From NCBI RefSeq assembly GCF_030817415.1, contig NZ_JAUSZI010000002.1, forward strand, positions 10,329,501 to 10,393,500: a stretch of 64,000 bases of DNA. The letters run 5' to 3'. The notes under the pieces are model-generated. The model saw nothing but the letters and a program-made list of their open reading frames with translations. It was not told where the DNA came from and ran no database searches. Below are positions 44,301 to 51,784 of the stretch, piece by piece (the first letter of the stretch is position 1; each line of letters opens with the position of its first letter). Source of the stretch: Streptomyces umbrinus. GTDB taxonomy: Bacteria; Actinomycetota; Actinomycetes; Streptomycetales; Streptomycetaceae. The position numbers and the translations under genes were made by a program.

Positions 44301-44480
44301 GTGGATGGAGTCCCAGAGGTCGGGGCTACCGATCCACAGCGCGAGGCTCACCCGGGGATCGGCCATGGACGGAGCGGTCATGGACAACCCGCTGGCCGGT
44401 TCGACCGGGATCAGGGGCGTCCGCACCGTAAACCAGTCCATGGGCCGGTACGGCCAGGGGCGGTGGCTGCGGCCGGTCAT
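41328..44480 (-). CDS. lanB: Class I lanthipeptide dehydratase (LanB) with fused C-terminal elimination domain
   Basis: 1050 residues, full length for the family. The N-terminal glutamylation domain (FTVRTPLIPVEP, YLDRMSNRPTPYGLFAGVALG, LPARPADLVAYQRAFEERYGWQRSVPLLELINPHVGLG) is followed by the C-terminal SpaB_C/thiopeptide-type domain (WIYVKVYAPSVTHDDLI, FLRYRDPDSHLRLRFKL, FDTYDREIERFGGPDGIDFAECVFCADS). It uses glutamyl-tRNA to activate Ser/Thr of the precursor and then eliminates glutamate to form dehydro-residues. Its ATG overlaps the LanC stop (ATGA, 44477-44480). It is the last gene of the cluster, whose order from the precursor is LanA, unknown, LanC, LanB. Confidence 0.93.
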   Translation of the reverse strand: MTGRSHRPWPYRPMDWFTVRTPLIPVEPASGLSMTAPSMADPRVSLALWIGSPDLWDSIHGPNRVGAVPGSPRPAPDSTVKARHYLDRMSNRPTPYGLFAGVALGSWASRTDLRVRQMPGRTFTRLDMGWLLALVEQLEADIVVRRQLGFVCHSAVLVSAGRLYLLDPPATASPAGEPTREAWPTGCLSLRATTPVLALLEAARNTVPYERLLEAVDTAAPGSPIDRVEVLIERLRRAGVLQSDLRPALTVPDPGRYLAQRLADVTDAASRPQWLRWLTEEVSRCDTLDAVGGLALRRSLTGAARRVLPGVSPVLQTDATVELAGTGLHRSVARAAMQAVDLLLRTSTLPARPADLVAYQRAFEERYGWQRSVPLLELINPHVGLGFPEDRGETPAGAVVGTGAPQRDDVLVQLAARALALGIQTVELDDRMLAHLEHDVDPRDLPPTLELMATVEATDVASIDAGDFALVVSPAVGSSAAGRTLGRFLFLLGEQAHHKLQAEPHTDSASHRGGIDVDLVYQPLQARAANVAICPARQGHIIRIGVGAHPQDPPAIPLDEITLCLEEGGLVARWGSRGPRLRLHTPHMVNWDGAPRLARFLLRIGQPPVLQSFDWGAAHRLPFLPRLTRGAVVLSSARWRLGPTLLPAEGRAQFPAALREFRTAWRMPGVVRLVEYDNHVTVDLDRAEDVEEIRRKLRRSGTVVLQQYRPPQDQAWLPGPDGRRVAEIVVPFVRNVQPGRAEHAVDAEHRDRTPALHGRAATAADRVVRWACPGSQWIYVKVYAPSVTHDDLITGTIHHLAGRLLRSGTVLAWHFLRYRDPDSHLRLRFKLTDCCHWPAAAAELSHGLQADMAEGLISRFAFDTYDREIERFGGPDGIDFAECVFCADSTSVLGLLRSIGRRRIALNGAVLAVVTIDRLLADLGLAPEDRQSLAESMDRGSDHTAGTAFRASKAELRDLLGARGLPPPVESILATRGSAIASALRAQPHGADWFRYADRATDIAAAFTHLHCNRLFGIDRAQEQLVYGLLARTRRSISRWSTPVSPKESG

Positions 44481-45760
44481 CGGATCAGGAAGAGCCGGTC
44501 CCAGCGCGGGGTGGGGCGACCGGCCGCCGACAGCAGCACGATCGCGACACCGGCGGCGCCGTCCAACAGGCCTGGAGAGTTGTCCGTGGGTGCGCCGACG
44601 TGCGGGTTGCGGCAGCCGAAGTGGCTGTCGGCGTCGAAGCCCGCGACCAGCTCAGCGAAGATCTTGTGCGCCTCGGCGACGAGATCGGCCCGGCCGCTCT
44701 CCATGCCCGTGCGATGGAGGATGTGGGCGAGGCCGGCGGTACCGTGGCAGAAACCCGGCGACATCAGCCGACGTTCCTTCTCGGGCCGCTGGCCCACGGC
44801 CGTACTCGCCCGCAGGGCGGCCTGTTGCAGCGCGGTATCCCGGAGAGCTCGCCCCGCAAGCAGCAGCGACCGCGCCACGCCGGGTGCCCCGTAGCACCAG
44901 GCGGCGTGCGCCGGCCCGGATGACGGATGGGCGTCGTCCACCGGCCAGTTCGGCCCCCACCGGTCGGTGACCCGGTGCGCCCACAGCCAGTCGGTGCCGC
45001 TGCGCAGCGCCGCCGCCGATCTGGTCGTCGCGGCCCCCCGCATATGCGACACAGCCAGCGCGGCAACCACTCCGGGCAGCCCGTGAGCGAGCCCGCAATC
45101 GACGGCGCGGCTGGCCGGTCTCAGCGGTAGCCGCTCCTCAGTCACACAGTTGGCCAGCCAGCCCAGCAGTTCGGCCCCGAGGGCCGACAGGGTGTCGGTC
45201 TCGGGTCTGCTTACCAGGTATGAGGCGATGCCCGCCGCGCCGCTGATCACGTCGACGTCAGGCGAGAAGAGCTCGCCCCGCGAGCGCCGCTCCTCCAGGA
45301 ACCCGACCAGCTTGTCGGCGAGATTCTGATCGAGTGAACGCCTCAGCCTGCGGTAGCGAAGGCCGTCGCGGTTCAGAAGCAGAGCAGTGAAGGCGAGTCC
45401 GGTCACACCATCGGACAGTCCGATGGGTAGCACGCCGACCCGTTGTGCCGAATCGACCGCGGCTGTCAGGTGCTCGTGGGCCACCCTGTCCCAACCCTTG
45501 CCGGGCAGCGCCCGGTCAAGGCAGCCAAAGAGCATCGCCAGCCCACCGAAGCCGGTTGCTGTGCCGTGAGCCTGCCAGAACCACGGCGGGACGCCGCCGT
45601 CAGCTGCGGCTGTGCTGCGAATCGTCTCAGCCACCCGCACCGTTGAGGTGAGACGGCCAGCGATCCGCACCGCCGCGTCGACGAGCTCGGCGGGCGAGGC
45701 GACTGTGGGTGAAACACCCATCGGTGACGCGGACCGATGAGCCGAGGACTGGCTACTCAT
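44477..45760 (-). CDS. lanC: Lanthionine synthetase C-like cyclase (LanC)
   Basis: 427 residues. The alpha/alpha barrel has the zinc ligands Cys289 (AAWCYGAPGV) and Cys338-His339 (GFCHGTAGL), plus the conserved GLAHGLPGV loop (His226) and repeated GxxG turns (GLSDGVTGLAF, VISGAAGIASYL, GLLDGAAGVAIVLL). It closes thioether rings by adding precursor cysteines to dehydro-residues made by LanB. It overlaps the 230-residue unknown gene by eight bases upstream and LanB by four downstream, so the modification proteins are made together. Confidence 0.93.
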   Translation of the reverse strand: MSSQSSAHRSASPMGVSPTVASPAELVDAAVRIAGRLTSTVRVAETIRSTAAADGGVPPWFWQAHGTATGFGGLAMLFGCLDRALPGKGWDRVAHEHLTAAVDSAQRVGVLPIGLSDGVTGLAFTALLLNRDGLRYRRLRRSLDQNLADKLVGFLEERRSRGELFSPDVDVISGAAGIASYLVSRPETDTLSALGAELLGWLANCVTEERLPLRPASRAVDCGLAHGLPGVVAALAVSHMRGAATTRSAAALRSGTDWLWAHRVTDRWGPNWPVDDAHPSSGPAHAAWCYGAPGVARSLLLAGRALRDTALQQAALRASTAVGQRPEKERRLMSPGFCHGTAGLAHILHRTGMESGRADLVAEAHKIFAELVAGFDADSHFGCRNPHVGAPTDNSPGLLDGAAGVAIVLLSAAGRPTPRWDRLFLIR

Positions 45761-46445
45761 AGAGAGTCATCACCAAGGCCATATGGGCAGGCAGCGCGGC
45801 GGGGTGGTCGAGACGGCCAGTGCCGATCTCTGACAGCGACTGCGCATCGGGCTCCTGCCAGGACGCTGCGGGGCCGCTGTACTGCTCGAACAACACTTGG
45901 GCGTGGTCGAGCCGTTCACGAAAGAACGGGTTTTCGCCTCGCCGCGCCACCGCCTCGGCAACCATATGCCCGACGAAATCCTCCGGACAGGCGTCCAGAA
46001 CTGCTCTCAATCGGGCCAACGCCGGTACCGGTTGGGCCAGCAACCCCCGGATGTACTGGGGAAACGTCTCAGTGTCAGGCTCACGCCCCAGATGGATCAG
46101 CGCGCGGGCGTACACCGTGGACACGTAGGTCGACACCAGGTCGTCCGCCGTAGAGCGGATCCGGAAGAAGGCCGTGACGTACTCCTCGCTCAAGCTGTCC
46201 TCCGTGAAGGCGGCTACGCGGCGCAGTGCCTCAGCGACCGCCTCGTACCGGTGGCACTCCCGGCGCACCGCGACCAGCATGCGGCCGAAGACGTGGTCGG
46301 GCTCCTGCTCGTCGGCCGCCGACGACGCCGGGAGGTTCAGCGGCGCGAGGTAGTTGTGGACCTCCGGATACAGTGGCGAAGTCGTGAGCGAGTAGCGCGT
46401 GATGAGTCTCCCGCGCTCGTACGGCGGGGTGGTGACGGCGGTCAC
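45753..46445 (-). CDS. Unknown 230-residue protein of the lanthipeptide cluster
   Basis: Soluble, acidic, mostly helical protein starting at ATG 46445, 12 bases after the precursor gene. It begins YERGRLITRYSLTTSPLYPEVHNYLAPLN and contains LSEEYVTAFFRIRSTADDLVSTYVSTVYARAL, FPQYIRGLLAQPVPALARLRAVLDACPEDFVGHMVAEAVARRGENPFF. I see no methyltransferase, transporter, protease or oxidoreductase motif. The position between LanA and LanC suggests a dedicated role in leader handling, immunity or an unusual tailoring step. Overlap with LanC (45753-45760) argues for tight co-expression. Confidence 0.7.
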   Translation of the reverse strand: MTAVTTPPYERGRLITRYSLTTSPLYPEVHNYLAPLNLPASSAADEQEPDHVFGRMLVAVRRECHRYEAVAEALRRVAAFTEDSLSEEYVTAFFRIRSTADDLVSTYVSTVYARALIHLGREPDTETFPQYIRGLLAQPVPALARLRAVLDACPEDFVGHMVAEAVARRGENPFFRERLDHAQVLFEQYSGPAASWQEPDAQSLSEIGTGRLDHPAALPAHMALVMTLYE

Positions 46446-46457
46446 GGCCGGTGCCGT

Positions 46458-46688
46458 TCAGCACACCGAGGTGGAGTCGCAGTTGCGAGTCAGCACCTGG
46501 GGATTGCTGCAGCGCACCGGATTGGTGGGGCAGTCACAGGTTCCACCGCATGTCACGGAGCACGAGAACTGGCATGTGCTTCCCGGCTCGGTGTTCTTGG
46601 GGCTGTTCTTGTCGCCATTCTCCGGCGCTGGCGCGGGCGTCGGCTCCAGCCGGATGTCAAGGTCGAAATCGTCCACTGTGGCGAACAT
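46458..46688 (-). CDS. lanA: FxLD-family lanthipeptide precursor with eight core cysteines (LanA)
   Basis: 76 residues from ATG 46688, with GGGAGCG upstream; the frame stays open upstream but those residues are not leader-like. The leader (about 1-37) is acidic and carries the FxLD box FDLD at residues 8-11, the recognition element of this precursor class, followed by a Pro-rich stretch. The core (about 38-76) has Cys at 39, 43, 47, 51, 53, 60, 70 and 76, with Ser/Thr close to each (T38, S42, S44, T46, T50, T55, S61, T67, S72, T73, S74). No GG or PxxP cleavage site is obvious; a cut near EPGS (34-37) is my guess. The product should be a dense polycycle. Confidence 0.85.
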   Translation of the reverse strand: MFATVDDFDLDIRLEPTPAPAPENGDKNSPKNTEPGSTCQFSCSVTCGGTCDCPTNPVRCSNPQVLTRNCDSTSVC

Positions 46689-46929
46689 GGCTCGCTCCCG
46701 GATCGTTCTGACTACCGAGGGTGGTGGCCCGGGTCGGCTCCGGTCGGCGGACAGCGTCCACAGCCCGATCACCTGCCTGTGCCCCCACCACCTCCTAGCG
46801 TCGCACAGCCGACTGGGCCCCGCACATGCAGCCGGGGCGAGCCGGCTCGGCCGCCCGATGCAGACCGGGCAGCCCATCGGAAGGGCTGCTCGCAGAGTCT
46901 GGGGCACTGAGCTCTCTCAGCGTTGCCGC
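46689..46929. other. Upstream region of the lanthipeptide operon
   Basis: About 240 bp before the precursor gene. It must hold the promoter of the four-gene operon. I cannot point to a clear -10/-35 pair or inverted repeat. The left part of an IS5-type remnant begins to its right. Confidence 0.35.
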
Positions 46930-47384
46930 TCCAGGGTGAGGCCGGCGGTGGCGATTGACGTCATTCGATTCGGGCTGCACTACGGGCGAGCGGAAGATCC
47001 GCCAGGACTTCAGTCGTGCGATGCCACGCTCGACCGGTGCCCGGGCTGCGGACAGCGCGTGGTTGACGGTCTGTTGGGTGGTGTGAGGTCACGACCCGGC
47101 GGGCGTCTGAGGGCCGTCGTCACCCATGGGCCGACTCTCATATGGGCACGGTCGGCGAGGACCGGGATGCCCTGGCGCTCACAAATCCGGATGATCCGGT
47201 GGGCGCGTGCCACGGTGAGGTTGTGCGCGCGGCCGGGCAGTGGGGGCGCGAGAACCACAGCAGCCGCCCGGCCGGGTCGGTCGCCACCTACACATTCACC
47301 CCGTGCCGACGGTGCCTGTGGGAGAAATCGGAACGGCTGCCGCCGACCGTCAAGATCCATCATCGGTATCGCCCCCTTAGACAC
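46930..47384 (-). pseudogene. IS5-family (DDE_Tnp_4) transposase remnant
   Basis: Minus-strand frames read LPGRAHNLTVARAHRIIRICERQGIPVLADRAH, GPWVTTALRRPPGRDLTP and, after a frameshift near 47060, VERGIARLKSWRIFRSP. This is the C-terminal half of actinobacterial HTH-plus-DDE IS5-type transposases (usual form GRAHDLTAARxHRI, PILADxAYxGAG, VERGxARLKxWRIF). The frameshift and missing N-terminus show it is inactive. Confidence 0.7.
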
Positions 47385-47857
47385 GCTCCGCCACGACGCC
47401 GTGCGATGCGAGGAGCAGCGTACTGACGCGGTGCTGCCAACCGTGACACCGACCTCGGTGAGCGGGGAGAACTTCCTCCGCCTGACCTTCTGGCGCGACC
47501 GCGTCCTGACCTTTCACCAAGTACGCCTGGCTGACGCTGCAGCAGATGGTCTGCATCGTGATGGCTCGGGCCGAGAAGCTGATGATGTTGGCCGGTTGGC
47601 GCAGGCCGCAGGGCCCGGGCGCCGACGGGGACCTACGAACAACCGATACTAGGAGTCCCGCCCTTGTGGTCCGCGGCGGCCACCGCAGAAGGGTGGGGCT
47701 CCTGGCCAACCAGGCTCGATGTGGGCGGGACACCGAACCGAGAACGAGGCTAGCAAGCCATGCTTCCGAGGCGAACGAGAATGTACCCAACGAGCGTGTC
47801 TGGTACGTCGCTTGTCCCGCGTACGTGCCGTCGCCAGCCCGTGGGGGAGGCGGTTCT
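47385..47857. other. Gap between two transposase remnants
   Basis: About 470 bp. Open frames exist on both strands but none resembles a protein family and none has a ribosome site. The stretch is less GC-biased at third positions than real genes nearby. Probably debris of successive insertions. Confidence 0.35.
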
Positions 47858-48245
47858 CGGAGTGGACACGCACCGGGATGAGCATGTGGCTGTGGTGCTC
47901 TCCTCCGTGGGGGCGGGGCTCGCCACTGGCGAGTTCCCAGCCGCCGCGGCTGGGTACCGCGATCTGCTGGATTGGGCCAGGAAGTTGGGTGCGGTGGGGC
48001 GGGCCAGGGTGGAGGGGGACGGGCTCCTTCGGGGCGTCGCTGTCTCGCAATGTATTGGGTCCAGGGGGACGGTTCGACGAGAACCGGCTCGACCGTACTG
48101 CTCGTCGCCGGCGCGGCAAGACGGACCCGCTCGATGCCCAGAACGCGACCCGGGGCGGTGCTGGGCGGTCGGGCCCGCGCTCGGGCCAAGTCGGGTGACG
48201 GGCCGGTGCAGATCGCCCGGTTGCGCATACTGGCCAGGGGATCGG
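47858..48245 (+). pseudogene. IS110-family transposase N-terminal remnant
   Basis: The first frame reads AVLGVDTHRDEHVAVVLSSVGAGLATGEF and AAAAGYRDLLDWARKLGAVGRARVEGDG, the RuvC-like DEDD start of IS110 transposases (first catalytic Asp in GVDTH). It continues in other frames as DRTARRRRGKTDPLDAQNA and GGRARARAKSGDGPVQIARLRIL. At least two frameshifts separate the pieces, and the C-terminal half is absent. Confidence 0.75.
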
Positions 48246-48439
48246 CCGATCATGCATGGGCGGGAGGAGTTGGCTCGGTCGCTTCATCTCGGGGGTACGC
48301 CTGGGGGCGCAGACGCGGCGTAGAGCGCGGAACATGGTGGAGCTCCAACTGGTCCGTGGCTGGTCCGAGGACTGCGTGGATTTGCAACGGTTCGCGCCGG
48401 AGCGTCTTGGAGTGACTGCGTACAGTGGCTGAGGATCTG

Positions 48440-48474
48440 GGTTGTCTGGAGGGAAAAGCTCCCTCCAGACAACC
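48440..48474. terminator. Long perfect hairpin, 15-bp arms
   Basis: GGTTGTCTGGAGGGA (48440-48454) pairs with TCCCTCCAGACAACC (48460-48474) around five bases. It lies just downstream (on the minus strand) of the stop of the broken gene at 48486-48593 and would have been its terminator. No T run follows. Confidence 0.8.
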
Positions 48475-48485
48475 GACTTGTAGCT

Positions 48486-48593
48486 CTAGAAGAACCCAAG
48501 TTTCTTCGGGCTGTATGAAACAAGAACGTTCTTCGTGTGCTGGTAGTACGCGCCTCGCAAGGCCGCTGACCTGTGGAAACGGCGGCCATTCGG
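48486..48593 (-). pseudogene. 3' end of an unrecognised gene (ends NVLVSYSPKKLGFF), homologous to 32334-32399
   Basis: The minus-strand frame runs from just after a TGA at 48594-48596 to the TAG at 48486-48488 and ends YYQHTKNVLVSYSPKKLGFF. About three quarters of the bases and most of the last 20 residues match the copy at 32.3 kb. No start codon and no upstream body remain. I cannot name the family; the strong C-terminal conservation suggests a functional tail. Confidence 0.55.
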
Positions 48594-49146
48594 TCAAGTC
48601 ACAGGCAGCTGGTCCGTGTATGGCCCGGATCTTGGCCGGTCGTCGGCGAGGGCCCAGGAGGGGCGGTTCCCACGACAGGCCCCCGGACGCTCCCCGCCCT
48701 ATGATGGGCGGGGCGGTGGAAACCGGGACTCGCGTTCGGGTCTCGCTCGCAGCGTTCAGGGACGGCATGTGAATCCCTCCCCCTCACCTCCACGGCAGTG
48801 CGGCGACGCCCAGCGTCTCCCGGCCTGCGTCGGGCTCCGGCGGGATATCCGTCGTTCCGTCGCCGCGGAGACCCTTGCCGGGATCGCGCTCGACGCCGTC
48901 CGCGGCCGTGGGCCGCTCCGCGTGGATCTCGCGCTGACGGGACTGCTGGACCAGGGCGATCCGCTGCCCGACTCGGACGACAGCGACTGCATCGAATCTG
49001 GTCGAGGCCCTCCGGCACTGCGAGGCCTTCCGGCACGCGATGAACGGTGGTGAGGAACGGATGAACCGCTGAGACGACGGCAATGACGGTGGGGTGGCGG
49101 CATGGTCTGATGATCGACTCCGGGGGACTCGTCCGTAAGGAGGCCG
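48594..49146. other. Region without a supported gene before the ferritin-like gene
   Basis: Long open frames occur in several phases, as expected at this GC content, but none has a family signature or convincing start. A short CCGCCC/GGGCGG dyad lies near 48700. The last 30 bp carry the ribosome site (AAGGAGG at about 49135-49141) of the next gene. Confidence 0.4.
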
Positions 49147-50232
49147 GTGGTGAAAGCCGTTGAGTACACGCAGAGCAACCGGATCGTCGAGCTGATGCGG
49201 CGGCCCGCGGAGCAGCGTGACGCAGAGTGGGTGAAGGACGCGGTACAACAGGCGGTCCTGCTGGAACTCGCCACGCTCCCGCCGTACCTGTGCGGCATGT
49301 GGTCGATCGACACCACGGGCGGAGGAGACACCCAGGTCTTCCGCGCCCTGCGCACCATCGTGTTCGACGAGATGTCGCACCTCGGCCTCGCCTGCAATCT
49401 GCTCACCACCGTCGGCGGTTCCCCTCGTCTCGCGGACGAGGCGCTGGTGCCGGCGTACCCGGGCCCGCTGCCCGGCGGTGTACGGCCCGAACTCACCGTC
49501 TTCCTGAGCGGCCTGACGAAGGACTCGGTCGCCATGTACGCGAGCATCGAGGAGCCCGACGACCCGATCGTGCGGGCGGTTCCGGCGTACACCTCGATCG
49601 GAGCCTTCTACAGCGCGATCCTCGACGCCCTGCGCGCGAGCTCGCACCTGATCACCGGCGGCCGGCAGGTGATCAAGGACATGTCGCACCACGGCTCGGG
49701 GAACAGCCTCGTGGCTCTCACCACGCTCGGCGCCGTCGAGACGGCCGTCGCGATCATCAAGGAACAAGGCGAGGGGACGTCCGTGTCGCCCCAGAACCCG
49801 CACCCGAACGAGGCGGCATCGGGCGAGCTGGCCCACTACTACGCCTTCTTGGAGGTCCTGCACGGACGCAAACTGATCCACCCGCCCGGCCATCCTGATG
49901 TGTGGGACTTCCAGGGCCCGCCCGTCCCGATGCCTCCTGCCCTCCCCATGGGGATCGTGCCGCAGGGGGGCTGGCCGCGGACGGGCCCCGGCGCGCCCGC
50001 CGCCGACGTGACGGTTCTCCTCGACAAGTGCAATCGCGTCTACAGCGACATGCTGCGGCTCCTCGAACAGGTGTGGCAGCAAGACGACCCTGCCCAGGCC
50101 GCGGACCTGCTGGACGACGCGGTGGTGAAGATGTTCGGGCTGAAGTCGCCCGCCCGCGAGTTGATGAAGCGTACGCTGCCCGACGGCAGCGGCAAGACTT
50201 ACGGACCGGAGTTCCGTTTCGTGACTCCCTGA
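49147..50232 (+). CDS. Ferritin-like protein of the VioB/iminophenyl-pyruvate dimer synthase type
   Basis: About 361 residues; GTG 49147 with AAGGAGG five bases before it (the next GTG at 49150 is equally possible). The N-terminal four-helix ferritin-like domain keeps likely metal ligands: LLELATLPPYLCGMWSI and TIVFDEMSHLGLACNLLTTVGG, followed by HPNEAASGELAHYYAFLEVLHGRKL. The C-terminal helix includes VYSDMLRLLEQVWQQDDPAQAADLLDD. VioB/RebD-type enzymes couple imines of indolepyruvate in bisindole pathways, but this protein is only the ferritin-like part and no indole genes are near. It is convergent with the giant-protein operon. Confidence 0.8.
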   Translation: MVKAVEYTQSNRIVELMRRPAEQRDAEWVKDAVQQAVLLELATLPPYLCGMWSIDTTGGGDTQVFRALRTIVFDEMSHLGLACNLLTTVGGSPRLADEALVPAYPGPLPGGVRPELTVFLSGLTKDSVAMYASIEEPDDPIVRAVPAYTSIGAFYSAILDALRASSHLITGGRQVIKDMSHHGSGNSLVALTTLGAVETAVAIIKEQGEGTSVSPQNPHPNEAASGELAHYYAFLEVLHGRKLIHPPGHPDVWDFQGPPVPMPPALPMGIVPQGGWPRTGPGAPAADVTVLLDKCNRVYSDMLRLLEQVWQQDDPAQAADLLDDAVVKMFGLKSPARELMKRTLPDGSGKTYGPEFRFVTP

Positions 50233-50420
50233 GCCCGGGCTCCCCGTGATCGGCGAATCCGTGACGGTGGACACCCACGTGCTCGCCGACACGGCGCTGC
50301 GGGTGGTGCGGTCGTCGGGTGTGCCGCGCGGTGTCGTGTCAGACGGAAACGTGTCTCCGGGCCTGTTCGGACAGCGGACCCCACCCTGCTGTTGTCCCCC
50401 CGGTCCTGCCCTGTCGCTCC

Positions 50421-51737
50421 TCAGGGTGTGTGCGCGCCTCCACGGACGTGCAGCGTCGTCATGCTCGGGCGGTGCGCGTCGTCCCCTTCGTAGGCGACGA
50501 CGATCTCCTGATCGCCCTTCGGCGGGGCCGCCGTGCGCAGCGTCGCCAGGCCCAGCTCGTCCAGGAGGACCGTGCCGAGGGGCACCCCGTCCGCGGTGAA
50601 CGTGACCCTGCCCCGGGGCGGGGCTCCGCCCGGGACGGCCCGGGCGATGCGGACCGTGAGGGCCGCAAATCCAGCGGTCGCGGTCGCGGGGGAGCCCTTC
50701 GGGGCCGAGGAGTACGAGCGGGTGCCCGGCGGAGCGACGACGAGGGTGCCGTCGCGCGTGACCCGGAAGCCGCTGCACACGCCGTGCGCGGTCCGTGGCT
50801 GGTAGCCGCTCGCGGGAGCGAGGACGGCGGTCAGTTCGCGGGGGTTGTGTGGCAGGCCGTCGAGGGCCGCGATGCCGACGAGGTCGCTGTCCGCTTCGGC
50901 GGCGCCGAGTGCCACGGGGAACCCGCTCACGACGAGGGTGCGTGTGCCGCGCCCGGTCAGGAAAGTGTCGCAGGACGGGTCGTAGTCGACGTTCCCGTCG
51001 GCGCGGACGGTGTACGAGAAGTCGGCGGGCAGACCGGGTGCGGTGTGGAAGGTGTATCCGGCGGCCGGAAGCATCGTGAGCCGGTGCACGGTGTCCGGGG
51101 ACAGGAAGGAGCCCATGCCCGCGTCCGGCACGCCGACCGGCAGCAGGCCGTGGGAGAGGGACCGGCCGTCGACCGTGACGGTGCGTCCCTGGATCGTGAG
51201 GGTGCTTCCGGTGGCCTCGGCGACACCGGCTTCCGCGGCCTTCAGGGCGAGCTGGACCTGCCCGTCGGGTGCGACGGAGAAGGCGAGGGCGCCGACGGAG
51301 GTGCCCGCCTCGACCAGCAGCCGGTAGGTCGTGGAGGGCAGCAGGAGCAACTCGTGGACGCGGTCCGAGGACAGCGGACCGGCGCCCGGCAGCTCCGGCG
51401 TGAGCGGGTGGTCCAGAGCTCTGGCATCGATGGTGACCGGCACCCCTCGCACGGTGAGGTGGTGTTCGCCGCGGCCGTCGAGGAACGCGTCGTGCTCGGG
51501 TGCGAAGTCGAGGGTTCCGTCCTCGCGTACCTCGAAGGTGACGGCGGCCGTCGTGCCGTCGCCCAGACGCAGCCGATAGCCCGTGCCCGCGGGTAGCGCC
51601 ACCTCCGGCGGCGGTACGGCGGCCCCGTCGACGAGGCCGTCCCAGGGGCTGTTCCCGGCCCCGGCCCCGGAGTCGTCCCGGGAGACCGAGACGAGGGGGA
51701 ACGTCAGCTGTGAGGTGTCGATGGTGATGGAAGGCAT
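50421..51737 (-). CDS. Repeat protein with four beta-rich units and a C-terminal Ig-like domain, end of giant-protein operon
   Basis: 438 residues, no signal peptide (MPSITIDTSQLTFPLVSVS). It contains about four imperfect units of 85-95 residues, each shaped LP-xx-YRL..., F-x-VREDGTLDF..., FLxGRGxxxLxVxGxPVxxDAR (for example FEVREDGTLDFAPEHDAFLDGRG, YTVRADGNVDYDPSCDTFLTGRG). The last 75 residues are a bacterial Ig-like domain (GRVTFTADGVPLGTVLLDELGLATLRT, IVVAYEGDDAHRPSMTTLHV) as in adhesin-type repeats. It starts 47 bp after the WD40 gene. No catalytic motif is visible; a binding or structural role is inferred. Confidence 0.7.
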   Translation of the reverse strand: MPSITIDTSQLTFPLVSVSRDDSGAGAGNSPWDGLVDGAAVPPPEVALPAGTGYRLRLGDGTTAAVTFEVREDGTLDFAPEHDAFLDGRGEHHLTVRGVPVTIDARALDHPLTPELPGAGPLSSDRVHELLLLPSTTYRLLVEAGTSVGALAFSVAPDGQVQLALKAAEAGVAEATGSTLTIQGRTVTVDGRSLSHGLLPVGVPDAGMGSFLSPDTVHRLTMLPAAGYTFHTAPGLPADFSYTVRADGNVDYDPSCDTFLTGRGTRTLVVSGFPVALGAAEADSDLVGIAALDGLPHNPRELTAVLAPASGYQPRTAHGVCSGFRVTRDGTLVVAPPGTRSYSSAPKGSPATATAGFAALTVRIARAVPGGAPPRGRVTFTADGVPLGTVLLDELGLATLRTAAPPKGDQEIVVAYEGDDAHRPSMTTLHVRGGAHTP

Positions 51738-51784
51738 CGGCTCTCCCGAGAAGGGGCGAACGGCTCAGGGCATCCGAAAGCTGC

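Noticed and set aside
32334..48593. The homologous 3' ends as attachment sites (attL/attR) of one integrative element
   Set aside because: Identity is only about three quarters and no exact core of useful length, tRNA gene or integrase gene accompanies them.
48784..49060. A plus-strand 145-residue frame or a minus-strand counterpart upstream of the ferritin-like gene
   Set aside because: No ribosome site, no family resemblance, and several alternative frames are equally open.
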